NCBI GenBank assembly: GCA_027078675.1
Contig: JALWWX010000214.1
Span: forward strand, 1-40,738
Direction of reading: 5' to 3'
Source: Aquificales bacterium
GTDB lineage: Bacteria > Aquificota > Aquificia > Aquificales > Aquificaceae
Length of the DNA stretch: 40,738 nt
Below, in pieces: positions 31,801 to 40,659 of this stretch. A model generated the notes under the pieces. It made no database searches. It was not told the origin of the DNA and saw nothing but the letters and a program-made list of their open reading frames with translations. The position numbers were made by a program, and so were the translations under genes. Position 1 is the first letter of the stretch. Each line of letters starts with the position of its first letter.

Positions 31801-32803
31801 TATTCTGGGTATATCCGTCACAGTCCTGCATGTAAACAGAACCGCTACCGCATCTGGTAAAGTTTATTCTTAATAAAGAGAGCGTAACCTGACTTCCCTG
31901 AGGACAATCGCAAGTTATTTCAAAAGCCCCCGAATCCGCACCATCGCATTCTTCTGAAACATGAAGATTATCAAAGTTTACATTACATGTTCCACTTTCA
32001 CTGTTCTGGTGGTCCGTAACTGTCACACTCACACTTCCGTTCCAAGTACCGTTATCAAAGATCTCGTCATCACCGTCATCCTCTTCATCAAAAGAAAGGC
32101 CATCACCATTAACAGTAACACTAACTTTTAAATCATTATCCTGATAACCTTTCCACTGATAAAAGAAGGTGTTAAAGACATACGCAGCTTGCTTGTCCAA
32201 ATCAAAGTCAAATATTCTATCTAACCTGAAATTTCCCATGTTTGATTGAACAGTCATTACTATCGGTTCCCTACTGCATGTATCATTGTTTATAGTACCC
32301 GTACAAGAGTCCCAACCACTCTTTTTATCATTATCATCGTCATCCTTAACATTAATGGTACCTTGCCATGATGCATTCCATTGGGATGAAGCCATATTAC
32401 AATCAAATTCAAACAAGCCATCTACAGGGATATAATCACCATCTTTGTCTTCAAGATTTCCGGAAGAGTTTCCGCTACATGTCCACCTGCTACCATCCAT
32501 ACTCTTCGCAGAAAGAGTACCCATTGGACCCATAAACATGTTCATGGAAGGAAGAGGATTAGAACCCATTACAGGAGAGAAGGTCATAATTGAATAAATA
32601 TTATCCGCAGTATTCATTTTATCTGAGTTTACAAACTCCTCTGCTGTAACCTCATTCGCACCACCCACTCCAGATCCATTATCCGGCGCACCATCATCAA
32701 CACCACCCCCCGTACTTCCCTCAGGTGCTTTAGAACCAGTACCGCAAGCTATAAAGGTTAAAAGTCCCAAACTTAAACCGCTTATTAAAAGCAAAGATTT
32801 CAT
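31790..32803 (-). CDS. Asp- and Cys-rich lipoprotein, unknown
   Basis: A 337-residue protein starting at ATG 32803 (GGGGGTGG Shine-Dalgarno just upstream). A GTG at 32815 would leave no room for a ribosome site. The signal MKSLLLISGLSLGLLTFIAC gives a lipidated C20, followed by a Gly/Ser/Pro-rich tether. The rest is beta-rich and has runs of acid residues (KDDDDNDKK, SFDEEDDGDDE) like calcium-binding loops, and about ten cysteines, probably in disulfides (GWDSCTGTINNDTC, GTCNVNF, VSEECDGAD, ITCDCP). No family recognised. A cell-surface role is likely. TAAAAT about 50 bases upstream is a possible -10. Confidence 0.7.
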   Translation of the reverse strand: MKSLLLISGLSLGLLTFIACGTGSKAPEGSTGGGVDDGAPDNGSGVGGANEVTAEEFVNSDKMNTADNIYSIMTFSPVMGSNPLPSMNMFMGPMGTLSAKSMDGSRWTCSGNSSGNLEDKDGDYIPVDGLFEFDCNMASSQWNASWQGTINVKDDDDNDKKSGWDSCTGTINNDTCSREPIVMTVQSNMGNFRLDRIFDFDLDKQAAYVFNTFFYQWKGYQDNDLKVSVTVNGDGLSFDEEDDGDDEIFDNGTWNGSVSVTVTDHQNSESGTCNVNFDNLHVSEECDGADSGAFEITCDCPQGSQVTLSLLRINFTRCGSGSVYMQDCDGYTQNISF

Positions 32804-32889
32804 TTTATCAGCCACCCCCTTGCTAACATTTTAACATATTATTTTTTAATGCATAGCTACTTCACACTATAAAATATGTAAGTTAACAC

Positions 32890-33093
32890 TCAACCCTTTT
32901 TGAATTTCTCCGAAAAAGCCTTCCCTGAGAGTATGTCCTTTGCTGGGGGAGTTACCCTTAAAAGCCATTCAAGTAAAGCCTTTCTCTTTTCCGGATCCCT
33001 GGGCAGACTCCTTTTCCTTCTTAAGGGTAAACCAGAACGCAGTCTCTCAAGTTTTATCTCGTGACGCCTTTTATGTATCTCGTTAAGATTCAT
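32890..33093 (-). CDS. Small basic protein (67 aa), unknown
   Basis: MNLNEIHKRRHEIKLERLRS followed by LPLRRKRSLPRDPEKRKALLEWLLRVTPP. It is strongly basic and helical, and likely to bind nucleic acid or another protein. The ATG overlaps the TGA of an upstream frame (33090-33227 minus, TTG start, 45 aa: ...VLSPRLLNNARAEFCYVDKEILLKAG...) in an ATGA junction, which suggests a real coupled pair. That upstream frame has no good start and runs into the rseP promoter region. Could be a toxin-antitoxin-like remnant; unproven. Confidence 0.5.
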   Translation of the reverse strand: MNLNEIHKRRHEIKLERLRSGLPLRRKRSLPRDPEKRKALLEWLLRVTPPAKDILSGKAFSEKFKKG

Positions 33094-33184
33094 GACAATT
33101 TACCTTTTAAACATCTTATAAACTCCTCATCTATTGTGCCCGCTTTCAATAAAATTTCTTTATCTACATAACAAAATTCCGCTC

Positions 33185-33213
33185 TTGCATTATTCAATAA
33201 TCTCGGTGATAAT
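33185..33213 (+). promoter_or_regulatory. Promoter of the rseP operon
   Basis: TTGCAT (33185-33190), a 17-base spacer and GATAAT (33208-33213). The rseP ATG is 31 bases further, so this promoter gives a conventional leader of about 25 nt, in contrast with the others, although no strong Shine-Dalgarno is visible. Confidence 0.5.
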
Positions 33214-33244
33214 ACTATCTTCAACAAAAGAATAGAGCTTAGAA

Positions 33245-34531
33245 ATGACAGTACTGGCTTTTATAGTACTTATAGGAGTACTTATATGGATTCATGAGTT
33301 GGGACATTTTTTGATGGCAAAGTTATTCAGGGTAAGGGTTGATATATTCTCCATAGGGTTCGGTCCCCGCATAGTTTCAAAAAAGATAGGAGAGACAACT
33401 TATCAGCTCGCCGCTGTACCCCTCGGCGGATTTGTCAAGCTTTACGGAGAGGAGTCAAACGTAGATGATCCAAGGGCAATGTCATCAAAGGCTTGGTGGC
33501 AAAAGGTACTTATAGCTCTCGGAGGTCCTCTATTTAACATAATTTTCACCGTACTGCTGTTTGCGGTTGTATTCACTATAGGAAGGGATGTTCCCCTCTA
33601 TATGAAAAAGCCGGTTTTGGTGGGATATGTTGAGGAAGGAGGTTGGGCGGATAAGGTTGGCATAAAAACGGGTGATCTCATAGAGGGAATAAACGGAGAA
33701 AAGATCAAAAACTGGGAAGAGCTTTACAGGGCTTTTATAAAAAATCAGGGATCGGAAGTAATTTTAAATATAAAAAGGGATAATCAAGATATAAGATTAA
33801 GGGTAAGGTTACCGTCCATAGAAAAGGGCAGGGAAGACCTCGGGATATTTCCAGATCTAAAGCCCGTAATAGGCAGAATACTTCCTGGTTCACCTGCAAG
33901 TCAGGTAGGTATAAAGGAAGGTGATCGCATTATTGAGGTGAACGGGAAAAGGGTTGAAAATTGGTATGAGGTTACAAAGCTTATTAAGGAAAACGGTTTG
34001 AACCCTCTCCGTATAAAACTACAGAGAAACGGTGAAATATTTGAAAAAACAGTTGTACCCCAAAAAGATCCCGCAAGGGGAAGACCCATGATAGGTGTAA
34101 GCGTGAAAATAGAAACGGTTAAGGAAAAAACTCCCTTCCCGGAATCGGTTAAATTGGCATTAAGCCGTACCTATGAACTTACAGTCCTGACCTTCAAAGT
34201 GCTGGCAGGGTTGATAACGGGTGATGTTTCCTTTAAAACCCTTGGTGGACCTATTGCCATAGCCCAATTTGCGGGGCAGGCTGCGGAGTCGGGTATAATA
34301 GCCTTCCTTTCATCCATGGCATTTATATCCTTACAGCTCGGCATATTCAACCTTATACCCTTACCTGTTCTTGACGGGGGTCTCATCCTGCTATTCATAG
34401 CGGAAGCGATAAGGGGTAAACCCTTCTCTGATAAGTTCAAGGAGGTTTGGCAGAGATTGGGCTTTGCCCTTATCATTACACTCCTTACCTTCGTTATAAT
34501 CAACGATTTGCTTAAAATATTCGGGGGATGA
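33245..34531 (+). CDS. rseP: Site-2 zinc metalloprotease RseP
   Basis: Intramembrane protease that cleaves membrane-bound regulators and signal peptides. The zinc site is HELGH (H17, E18, H21) in TM1, with the third ligand Asp in the C-terminal PLPVLDGG. Two PDZ domains lie between them (about residues 117-190 and 200-275; GYVEEGGWADKVGIKTGDLIEGING and LPGSPASQVGIKEGDRIIEVNGK). At 428 residues with four membrane segments it is full length. Stop overlaps the next ATG (ATGA), so co-translation is expected. Confidence 0.95.
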   Translation: MTVLAFIVLIGVLIWIHELGHFLMAKLFRVRVDIFSIGFGPRIVSKKIGETTYQLAAVPLGGFVKLYGEESNVDDPRAMSSKAWWQKVLIALGGPLFNIIFTVLLFAVVFTIGRDVPLYMKKPVLVGYVEEGGWADKVGIKTGDLIEGINGEKIKNWEELYRAFIKNQGSEVILNIKRDNQDIRLRVRLPSIEKGREDLGIFPDLKPVIGRILPGSPASQVGIKEGDRIIEVNGKRVENWYEVTKLIKENGLNPLRIKLQRNGEIFEKTVVPQKDPARGRPMIGVSVKIETVKEKTPFPESVKLALSRTYELTVLTFKVLAGLITGDVSFKTLGGPIAIAQFAGQAAESGIIAFLSSMAFISLQLGIFNLIPLPVLDGGLILLFIAEAIRGKPFSDKFKEVWQRLGFALIITLLTFVIINDLLKIFGG

Positions 34532-35103
34532 TGAAAAACTCCAATGTATCTATTGCCCTCGTTCACTATCCAGCCATGGACAGAAAGGGAAGGATCATAG
34601 TTACATCATTTACTACCATGGACCTTCACGATATAGCAAGACCTGCAAGGGCTTATGAGATAGACAGATTTTATATAGTTCAACCCGTTGACGGGCAGAG
34701 ACTTATAATAAACAAGCAGATTGAGTATTGGCTGTCCGAAGAAGGTAAAAAGACAAACCCTACAAGGCACGAGATTGTTCAGAGGGTATCCCTCCTTTAT
34801 ACTTTGGACGAGGTAACCGATGACATTATGAAAAGAACGGGTAAAGAACCTAAAACCGTGGGCACGGATGCAAGAAAGTATCCCAACACAATAGGCTACG
34901 ATGATTTAAGAAAAGAAATAGAAAAGAGGGAAGATTACTTCCTTATAGTTTTCGGTACTGGTTACGGATTACCGCCCGATCTCATGCGAACCTTTGATTA
35001 CATACTTGAACCCATCTACGGTGCGGGAGACTGGAACCATCTATCGGTTAGGAATGCTGTGGCTATAATTCTTGACAGATTATTCAGCAGAAACAGGTGT
35101 TAA
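34528..35103 (+). CDS. SPOUT-type RNA methyltransferase (PF09936-like)
   Basis: A 191-residue trefoil-knot protein: VSIALVHYPAMDRKGRIIVTSFTTMDLHDIARPARAYEID at the start, and the knot FLIVFGTGYGLPPDLMRTFDYILEPIYGAGDWNHLSVRNAVAIILDRL at the end, with AdoMet bound by the loops GTGYG and IYG. Family members are often encoded with or fused to TrmD, but here no TrmD is adjacent. The RNA target is unknown. Sits between rseP (ATGA overlap) and mraY (3 bp gap). Start could be 34528 or the next ATG, 34531. Confidence 0.85.
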   Translation: MMKNSNVSIALVHYPAMDRKGRIIVTSFTTMDLHDIARPARAYEIDRFYIVQPVDGQRLIINKQIEYWLSEEGKKTNPTRHEIVQRVSLLYTLDEVTDDIMKRTGKEPKTVGTDARKYPNTIGYDDLRKEIEKREDYFLIVFGTGYGLPPDLMRTFDYILEPIYGAGDWNHLSVRNAVAIILDRLFSRNRC

Positions 35104-35106
35104 GCG

Positions 35107-36183
35107 ATGATATATCATTTAGCCCTTATATTGAGAGAATACTTCTTCGCCTTTAATGTCTTTAAATACATAACCTTTCGCTCCTTCACAGCGGTACTCC
35201 TTGCCTTTGCCCTGACCCTCATCTTTTCACCAATAATAATAAGAAAATTAAAAAGATGGCAAAGACTCCTAGGCGGATATATAAGAAAGTACACGCCTCA
35301 AGGTGTTTCAAAAAGATATGTACCTACCATGGGAGGGATAATAATAATATCAGTACTTTCCCTCACCGTTCTTCTTCTTATGAGATTTGATCTTATCTAC
35401 CTGTGGATACTATTACTCTCAACCATATCTTTTGCCACCATAGGTCTTATAGACGACTATTTGAAACTTAAGAATAAGGAGGGTTTGTCTTCAAAAGTAA
35501 AGCTGTTGGGACAAATTATAGCCTCCTTTATAGTTGCGGTTATGATCTACAAATTCTCGGGTACAGGAACACTTCTGTACTTTCCCCTTTTCAAAGACTT
35601 CTATATAGACCTTGGCATCTTTTATATACCCTTTGCCATGTTAGTAATAATAGCAACATCTAATGCGGTCAATTTAACCGACGGTCTTGACGGATTGGCA
35701 ATAGGTCCCACTATGACAACCGCAACTGCCTTAGGTGTTATAGCTTACGCGGTGGGTCATATAAAGATAGCGGAATACCTCGGTATTCCCTATGTTCCTT
35801 ACGCTGGTGAAATAGCTATATTCTGTATGGCTATAGTGGGTTGCGGTCTCGGTTTCCTGTGGTTTAACTCCTTCCCTGCCCAGATGTTTATGGGAGATGT
35901 GGGATCCCTCGGATTGGGGGCAGCGCTGGGAACAATAGCACTGCTTACCAAAGCGGAACTTCTACTTATAATAGCGGGTGGAATCTTCGTTTTTGAAACA
36001 TTGAGCGTTATAATTCAGGTTGCTTACTTCAAGCTTACTAAGGGAAAGAGAATATTCAAGATGGCTCCATTCCACCATCACCTTGAACTTTCTGGTATAC
36101 CCGAACCGAAGATAGTGGTGAGGATGTGGATAATCTCCATTCTGCTTGCCATAATTTCCATATCAACCCTTAAACTTAGATAA
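35107..36183 (+). CDS. mraY: Phospho-N-acetylmuramoyl-pentapeptide transferase
   Basis: Transfers the MurNAc-pentapeptide to undecaprenyl phosphate, making lipid I. The 358-residue protein has about ten membrane segments, the Asp pair D116/D117 in [20 protein letters not shown] (N186 onward), and the loop [21 protein letters not shown]. It is separated from the rest of the murein cluster here. DapF, which makes its pentapeptide residue, is at 3445-4278. 3' overlap of 21 bp with convergent nurA. Confidence 0.97.
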   Translation: MIYHLALILREYFFAFNVFKYITFRSFTAVLLAFALTLIFSPIIIRKLKRWQRLLGGYIRKYTPQGVSKRYVPTMGGIIIISVLSLTVLLLMRFDLIYLWILLLSTISFATIGLIDDYLKLKNKEGLSSKVKLLGQIIASFIVAVMIYKFSGTGTLLYFPLFKDFYIDLGIFYIPFAMLVIIATSNAVNLTDGLDGLAIGPTMTTATALGVIAYAVGHIKIAEYLGIPYVPYAGEIAIFCMAIVGCGLGFLWFNSFPAQMFMGDVGSLGLGAALGTIALLTKAELLLIIAGGIFVFETLSVIIQVAYFKLTKGKRIFKMAPFHHHLELSGIPEPKIVVRMWIISILLAIISISTLKLR

Positions 36184-37116
36184 TTCAATCTCTATAGCCC
36201 TCCTCAAAAGCAAAGGATCTCCCAGTTCCCTTGACAGCGTCTTCTCTATATATCGCAACGGTGCAATATTATGCGGAGATCTCTTATCGGTAAACTCCAT
36301 TGAAGTTATCATGGGATACAACCATGCGGTTGTATTGGCTATATCTATAACCTTATCCTTATCAATATCCGCTGGGACCTCAAACCTTATGGTTGATGCA
36401 ATACCACCCTCATCTATTTTTACATACCATGTGTACCTATCAAAAGCCCTTTCTGTATCTAAGGATTTTAAAAGTATAAGGGGTGTCCTCTGCCCGACCT
36501 TCATTTCTCTAAGAATATCAGCCCTTTCCTGAGGAATAAAATATTTCATGTGTCTCTTTACTGCACCTACCGTAGGAAGGTAACTTTCCCTCAGATTGTA
36601 CTTAAGGGTTCCGTCCCATATGATAAAGTCGGGGGAGAAATCCTTATATACCCTTTTAACAACAATATATTCAAGCCTCTTTAACTCATTGAGTACATGA
36701 TTCATAGGCTCTTTTGATGAATTAACAATACTAAAGGACATCCTATAACCCGCCCACTCTACCTCAATTGAACCCTTTATATTTGCATTTGTAATAAATA
36801 ACCTTTCCTTCTCGGAAACCGCATATTGGCTTCTGAAGTAATTACCTTCCTTTATCAAAATTACAGCTCCTGCCCCAATAGATACAAAAATACCCTCTCC
36901 CCTGTCCTTATCACTGCTCAGATAAACAAATTGATGTATGCGCTGAACACCATCAACGAAGGAAACCTTTAACTGAGAAGGTTCAGAACCGTAAAGGGGG
37001 GACCAAAGATCCCCCTCAATGTCTATGTCAGCGATTTCAAGAGATTCTTCAAGAAAGTCCTCATGCCTCTGATATTCCCATCTATGGAAAGAGATATTGT
37101 AGCTTTCTAAAACCAA
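36163..37116 (-). CDS. nurA: NurA-domain nuclease
   Basis: A 317-residue protein with the NurA 5'-3' nuclease motifs: [10 protein letters not shown] (D55), [11 protein letters not shown] (D168), [11 protein letters not shown] (K188 region), and the C-terminal [33 protein letters not shown]. NurA works with HerA to resect DNA ends in archaea and some bacteria. No HerA is next to it, but a HerA-type ATPase is encoded at 27575. Start is TTG 37116, 2 bp after the ferredoxin stop, with TAAGG just upstream. The sequence is diverged, so the call is from motif order. Confidence 0.72.
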   Translation of the reverse strand: MVLESYNISFHRWEYQRHEDFLEESLEIADIDIEGDLWSPLYGSEPSQLKVSFVDGVQRIHQFVYLSSDKDRGEGIFVSIGAGAVILIKEGNYFRSQYAVSEKERLFITNANIKGSIEVEWAGYRMSFSIVNSSKEPMNHVLNELKRLEYIVVKRVYKDFSPDFIIWDGTLKYNLRESYLPTVGAVKRHMKYFIPQERADILREMKVGQRTPLILLKSLDTERAFDRYTWYVKIDEGGIASTIRFEVPADIDKDKVIDIANTTAWLYPMITSMEFTDKRSPHNIAPLRYIEKTLSRELGDPLLLRRAIEIELSKFKG

Positions 37117-37118
37117 CC

Positions 37119-37316
37119 TTAGTCTATAGTTATAGCGTCAGCAGGGCACTCTTCCGCAACCTCCTCTATCTTATCCAAATTCTCCTGTATAATCTCTTGC
37201 CTGTAGTTTTTTACTATGGCTATACCGTCACCCCTATCCGCAAATATTTCTGGCAACACATCGTAACACAGCTCACAGGCGGTACACAAATCCTCATCAA
37301 CCTTAATGTATATCAT
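37119..37316 (-). CDS. Ferredoxin, single 4Fe-4S, second of tandem pair
   Basis: A 65-residue protein starting at ATG 37316, which overlaps the preceding ferredoxin's stop (ATGA). A longer frame from 37349 would overlap it and adds a basic non-ferredoxin tail, so it is rejected. Cluster ligands are C11, C14, C17 and C57 (CTACELC...ECPADAI), one cubane. It resembles the small thermophilic ferredoxins that donate electrons to carbon-fixing oxidoreductases of the reductive TCA cycle in Aquificales. Confidence 0.9.
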   Translation of the reverse strand: MIYIKVDEDLCTACELCYDVLPEIFADRGDGIAIVKNYRQEIIQENLDKIEEVAEECPADAITID

Positions 37317-37528
37317 TCTTCCTCTACGAGTATGGAACCGCTTGGGCATTCATCCGCAAGCTCCTTAACCTCCTCCGCGTGCTCGTCGGGTACTTCCATC
37401 CATCCTTCGTCGTCTGGGTTTACAACATCCGCTATACCGTCACCCGCATTTTTATAAACTTCGGGCAGTCTGTCATAACAAAGCTCACAAGCTGTGCAAG
37501 TGTCCTTGTCAATCTTAGTTTTTATCAT
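37313..37528 (-). CDS. Ferredoxin, single 4Fe-4S, first of tandem pair
   Basis: A 71-residue acidic protein: CTACELC with C11, C14 and C17, and C61 in ECPSGSI. An insertion of about 6 residues (NPDDEGWMEVPDE) relative to the second copy marks them as non-identical paralogues. It has an excellent Shine-Dalgarno (AAAGGAGG about 8 bases before the ATG), fitting high expression. TAGAAT about 45 bases upstream may be its -10. First gene of fdx-fdx-nurA. Tandem ferredoxin genes are known in Hydrogenobacter. Confidence 0.92.
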   Translation of the reverse strand: MIKTKIDKDTCTACELCYDRLPEVYKNAGDGIADVVNPDDEGWMEVPDEHAEEVKELADECPSGSILVEEE

Positions 37529-37648
37529 CCTGCCAACCTCCTTTAGAATTTATTAAAAATTGGTTAAGGTATTCTACCACAAGTCGGATAATAAATTGTT
37601 AGATATTAGAAAATAATAATATTTTCAAAAATGTAAATATGCTTAACA

Positions 37649-38770
37649 TCAGATGATCTTCTTCATATTTTCAATTACAAAATCAACAATATCTACACTT
37701 ATTATATAAGGCGGGAGAAATCTCAGCACACCATTGCCCGTGCAATTGGCAACTATGCCTCTCTCCAGCAGTTTAATTAAAACCTCATAACACCTTTCTC
37801 CCAATTCCAAACCCAACATAAGTCCCCTTCCCTTCACCCTTCCGAGTTCGGAAAGCCTTCTTTTAAAGTATTCCCCTGTGCGTTCCACATTTTCCATAAG
37901 CTCCTCCGTCCTTGAAACAACATAAAGTGCAACCTCACAGGCAAGAGGGTTTCCGCCGAAGGTTGAACCGTGATCACCCCTCTCTACCGCTTCCGCCACC
38001 CTTTTTGAAACTATAGTAGCACCTATGGGCACACCTCCTCCAAGACCCTTTGCAAGTGTAACTATATCTGGCTTAAGATCAAAATGCTTGTATGCAAAAA
38101 ACTTCCCTGTTCTTCCCACCCCCGTTTGCACCTCATCTATAAAAAGGAGTAAACCTTCCGAGTTGCATAGCTCCTGGATTTTAAATAGAAATTCCCTCTC
38201 CGCCTCATTTATACCTCCCTCACCTTGAATAATCTCAAGCATAATACCTCCCGTCTCCTTCTTCAATAATTTTTTTACTGACTCAAAATTGTTAAACTCC
38301 GCATAATCAAAGCCGTCCAGCAGTGGTTCAAACCCTTTGTGGAATTTTTCCTGAGCGGTTGCTGACAAACTTCCGTAGGTCCTCCCGTGGAATCCTTGGT
38401 TAAAGGTTATTATCCTGTATCTCTTTTCTCCCCTTTTATGCCAGTACTTCCTCAGAAATTTTATCCCCGCCTCATTTGCCTCCGTTCCGCTGTTGCAAAA
38501 GAACACTTTCCCCTCATCACCGAAGTGTCTGACAAGTCTTTCCGCCAATCTCTCTTGCCACGGGTTTTCAAAAAGATTGGAGATATGTAAAAGCTTCTCA
38601 GATTGTCTCTTTATAATTTCAGTAATGCCTTTATCACCGTAGCCGAGCAGATTAACCCCTATGCCAGAGATAAGATCCACATACCTCTTACCCTTATCAT
38701 CATAAAGATATATACCCTCCCCCCTCACAAAGGTTACGGGCAATCTTTTGTAGGTATCAAGCACAAACAT
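37649..38770 (-). CDS. argD: Acetylornithine aminotransferase
   Basis: PLP enzyme of arginine synthesis (and in many bacteria also lysine, where it acts as N-succinyl-DAP aminotransferase). The 373-residue protein has FFCNSGTEANEAGIKF (cofactor phosphate site), FHGRTYGSLSAT, FIDEVQTGVGRTG and the Schiff-base lysine K241 in VTLAKGLGGGVPIGA. Diverges from the PilZ gene across only 24 bp, with a GATAAT -10 nine bases before the ATG. Confidence 0.94.
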   Translation of the reverse strand: MFVLDTYKRLPVTFVRGEGIYLYDDKGKRYVDLISGIGVNLLGYGDKGITEIIKRQSEKLLHISNLFENPWQERLAERLVRHFGDEGKVFFCNSGTEANEAGIKFLRKYWHKRGEKRYRIITFNQGFHGRTYGSLSATAQEKFHKGFEPLLDGFDYAEFNNFESVKKLLKKETGGIMLEIIQGEGGINEAEREFLFKIQELCNSEGLLLFIDEVQTGVGRTGKFFAYKHFDLKPDIVTLAKGLGGGVPIGATIVSKRVAEAVERGDHGSTFGGNPLACEVALYVVSRTEELMENVERTGEYFKRRLSELGRVKGRGLMLGLELGERCYEVLIKLLERGIVANCTGNGVLRFLPPYIISVDIVDFVIENMKKII

Positions 38771-38778
38771 TTGATATA

Positions 38779-38785
38779 TATTATC
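38779..38785. promoter_or_regulatory. Overlapping -10 boxes of argD and the PilZ gene
   Basis: In the 24-bp gap between the divergent starts, the plus strand has TATTAT (38779-38784), 10 bases before ATG 38795. The minus strand has GATAAT (38785-38780), 9 bases before ATG 38770. No room remains for leaders or ribosome sites, so both mRNAs should be leaderless or nearly so. No -35 box is convincing. Confidence 0.45.
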
Positions 38786-38794
38786 ATTAAAAGC

Positions 38795-39469
38795 ATGGAA
38801 CTTAAGGAGGGTAACACTTACGAAATAATAACGAGCTACAGGGAGATCCCCATAAGGCTACGCCTCAAGTTAAAATGGCTTGAGGAAGAGGATAAACTTG
38901 TAGGATTTGATGGAAGCAATTATCCACTGATAAAGGTATTTTCTTCGGAGAACCCCGTTTATATAAAACTTGATGAAGACGTCTATTTAAAGACGAGTAT
39001 GTTCAGCAACCTTAGACACGAACTCGTTCTAAAGGTTGAAGGAGAAACACCCCCTCCTCCGTTTATAAAGAGAGAGGTTGTGAGGGTTGAACCCGATCCC
39101 TCAAAGCCAGTTTACGCGAACCTCTGTATAGGTGATGTTTGCTCCTTCAGACTTCAGGTTGCCAATATAAGCGAGAGGGGATTGTGTGTATTAGTTCACC
39201 ATCAGGACGAGGACATAATAAAAAGGCTTGAGGAGATGGTTGAAAAACACGGCAAAGACAAGCCAGAAATAAGTATAGAGATTGAATTTCCGGACGGTGA
39301 GGTGGCAAGGGGGAACGGGGAGATAAAAAGTATAACGGAGAAGGAAGATGATATATATGTAAAAATAGGATTGCTTCTGAGCGGATATCCGGATGAACTC
39401 AGGAAGATAAGCAACTATGTTTTGAACAGACAAAGGGAAATCCTCACCTCCCTTAGAATGTTGAAATGA
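38795..39469 (+). CDS. PilZ-domain protein (c-di-GMP receptor type)
   Basis: A 224-residue protein from ATG 38795; upstream codons in the same frame run antisense through argD and are not used. The N-terminal ~95 residues are a beta barrel of YcgR type. The PilZ domain then shows the c-di-GMP signature RxxxR (REVVR) and N-x-S-x-x-G (NISERG). C-terminal strands follow, then a helix. Effector of c-di-GMP, perhaps for motility or envelope. Its last 4 bases overlap lolC/E (ATGA), so the three genes form one unit. Confidence 0.8.
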   Translation: MELKEGNTYEIITSYREIPIRLRLKLKWLEEEDKLVGFDGSNYPLIKVFSSENPVYIKLDEDVYLKTSMFSNLRHELVLKVEGETPPPPFIKREVVRVEPDPSKPVYANLCIGDVCSFRLQVANISERGLCVLVHHQDEDIIKRLEEMVEKHGKDKPEISIEIEFPDGEVARGNGEIKSITEKEDDIYVKIGLLLSGYPDELRKISNYVLNRQREILTSLRMLK

Positions 39470-40659
39470 ACAAAAGACTCATAATCCTTATATCCCTCCG
39501 CTTTCTTATATCATCCAAAGGTACTACCCTTTTGCTGTCTGCCATCTCCCTACTCGGAATATTTTTAAGCACAACCGCCCTCCTTCTTACTACCGGTCTA
39601 TTTCACGGTTTTGAAGTTTCTCTTAAAGATAAAATCCTTTCAACAACTTCCCATATCGTTATAACCTCCGTAGGCGGTGATATAGATGACGTTTACGGAA
39701 AGATTAAAAAAATACCTTCGGTAAAGGAAGCTATACCCTTTACCCTTTATACGGGGGCGGTATCGTCGGAAGGAATAATGCAGGTTGTGAATGTAAAGGC
39801 GGTTGACTACAAAAATGAAGACTTCAGAAAAAGGATAGAGAGATTTCTGGTTGACGGAAATATAGATGAAAGTGGAATACTTATAGGGGACGGACTTGCC
39901 ACCACCCTCGGTATACTGTCTGGTGATAAGATCCTTGTCATATCACCCTTAGCAAGGAGGGGTGTGGTGGGTTTTATACCAAAGACGAAGGAGTTCAGGG
40001 TCTCGGGCTTGTTCAGTTTCGGATCCTTTGAACATGACTTTGGCTTGATAATAATGGAGAAGGAAAGGGCTAAAAGGTTGTTCGGTAAGAAGTTCAGCCT
40101 TGAGGGTATTGAGATCTTCATAGAGGATCCTTACAAAGCGGATCCTTTAAAGATAATATTGCAATCGGAGATAGGCGAAGGCTTTATAGTAAGATCGTGG
40201 ATAGACCTTCATAAAACACTATTTAGCGCCCTCCAGATGGAAAAGATAGGCCTTTTTACGGTCCTACTTCTTATGGTTGCGGTATCATCCTTCAATATTA
40301 TGAGCCTTCTTTTTATAAAGATGAGGGAAAAGATAAAGGATATTGCCATTCTAAAAACATACGGAATGACATCAAAGGACATACTCAGTATATTCTTACT
40401 GCAGGGAATAATAATCTGTGTAATGGGGCTTATAGCTGGCACGCTCGCTTCATATATTCTTGGTTTCTTTATAAACAAGTACAAACTTATAAGCGTTCCC
40501 TCTGAAATATACCTTGTTGATCATATTCCCGTTGTTATAGAGCCTCCCTCTGTAATCCTTACCATCATGGGAGCGGTGGGGATAAGCTTTCTTATATCCC
40601 TTATCCCTGCGAGGAAGGCATCAAAGGAAAGGATAGGAAGGATACTAAGAAATGAATGA
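39466..40659 (+). CDS. Lipoprotein-releasing system permease (LolC/LolE type)
   Basis: Inner-membrane part of the ABC machine that hands outer-membrane lipoproteins to LolA. The 397-residue protein has one N-terminal membrane segment, a large periplasmic domain (residues 50-250) and three C-terminal segments (FTVLLLMVAVSSFNIMSLLF, IFLLQGIIICVMGLIAG, LTIMGAVGISFLISLIPARKAS). One protein instead of separate LolC and LolE suggests a LolF-type homodimer, as in non-proteobacterial groups; inference. Its clients here would include FlgH and the lipoproteins at 18503 and 31790. Confidence 0.9.
   Translation: MNKRLIILISLRFLISSKGTTLLLSAISLLGIFLSTTALLLTTGLFHGFEVSLKDKILSTTSHIVITSVGGDIDDVYGKIKKIPSVKEAIPFTLYTGAVSSEGIMQVVNVKAVDYKNEDFRKRIERFLVDGNIDESGILIGDGLATTLGILSGDKILVISPLARRGVVGFIPKTKEFRVSGLFSFGSFEHDFGLIIMEKERAKRLFGKKFSLEGIEIFIEDPYKADPLKIILQSEIGEGFIVRSWIDLHKTLFSALQMEKIGLFTVLLLMVAVSSFNIMSLLFIKMREKIKDIAILKTYGMTSKDILSIFLLQGIIICVMGLIAGTLASYILGFFINKYKLISVPSEIYLVDHIPVVIEPPSVILTIMGAVGISFLISLIPARKASKERIGRILRNE

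Noticed and set aside
37317-37349. Longer start for the second ferredoxin
   Set aside because: It would overlap the first ferredoxin by 37 bases and add a basic tail; ATG 37316 in an ATGA overlap is natural.
38603-38794. Longer N-terminus for the PilZ protein
   Set aside because: The added part is antisense to the argD start and includes no PilZ-like sequence; ATG 38795 is preceded by a -10 box.
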